Positions 63,793-64,000 of a stretch of 64,000 bases of DNA are shown one piece after another; positions within the stretch are counted from its first letter, which is position 1, and every line of letters begins with the position of its first letter. The stretch comes from Dipetalonema caudispina (Eukaryota; Nematoda; Chromadorea; Rhabditida; Onchocercidae), in the NCBI GenBank assembly GCA_013365325.1, contig JABVXV010000133.1:91859-155858 (forward strand). Reading direction: 5' to 3'. Below the pieces are notes generated by a model, which did no database searches, was not told the DNA's origin, and saw only the letters and a program-made list of their open reading frames with translations. A program made the translations under genes and the position numbers.

Positions 63793-64000
<208 letters not shown>

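Overview
The window looks like nuclear DNA from a nematode, most likely a clade III (spirurid or filarial-type) species. The DNA is strongly AT-rich with long (ATT)n, poly-T and dinucleotide runs. Genes are cut into short exons by AT-rich introns with T-rich 'tttcag'-type acceptors. Two start codons lie at or just after splice acceptors with no visible upstream exon, as expected for spliced-leader trans-splicing. The recognisable proteins are nematode-like orthologues of conserved eukaryotic genes. The species assignment is inference; the gene identities are not.

Most open reading frames are short because genes are split, so I rebuilt gene models by hand from splice signals, reading-frame phase and protein-family conservation. 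Every junction in the models is phase-consistent. From left to right: (1) a two-exon C-terminal end of a membrane protein, possibly a Cys-loop ligand-gated channel (+, 393-1430); (2) an 89-residue single-pass membrane protein with a 7.3 kb intron (+, 7949-15547); (3) tRNA-Ala(UGC) (+, 17717-17788); (4) a complete 28-exon Strawberry-notch/LET-765 helicase-like gene (-, 30043-18770, 1686 residues); (5) a 6-exon SET-1/KMT5A (PR-SET7) histone H4 lysine 20 methyltransferase (+, 36185-38862, 236 residues); (6) an AVL9 DENN-family gene whose first exon I could not find (+, 41277-47447); (7) a 16-exon REV1 translesion polymerase (-, 55184-49010, 742 residues); (8) a 5-exon SKP1/SKR-1 gene (+, 59730-61814, 174 residues); (9) the last four exons of BCKDHA, cut by the window edge (-, 63766-62844).

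SBNO and set-1 are divergent across a 6.1 kb spacer with a GC-rich island and a tRNA-like relic. AVL9 and REV1 converge, REV1 and SKP1 diverge, and SKP1 and BCKDHA converge. No tight operon is visible. Several products share a chromatin and DNA-replication theme (SET-1, REV1, SKP1 in SCF ligases, SBNO as a transcriptional regulator), but neighbourhood alone does not show that they act together.

The most interesting observations are in the proteins. The REV1 model carries a PIP-box-like motif directly followed by a canonical-looking ubiquitin-interacting motif, a layout resembling that of other Y-family polymerases. SET-1 retains a motif aligned with the PIP-degron of vertebrate SET8. SKP1 needs a GC-AG intron. 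The non-coding DNA has several diverged duplications and degenerate tandem repeats. I see no CRISPR array, intact transposon or viral gene.
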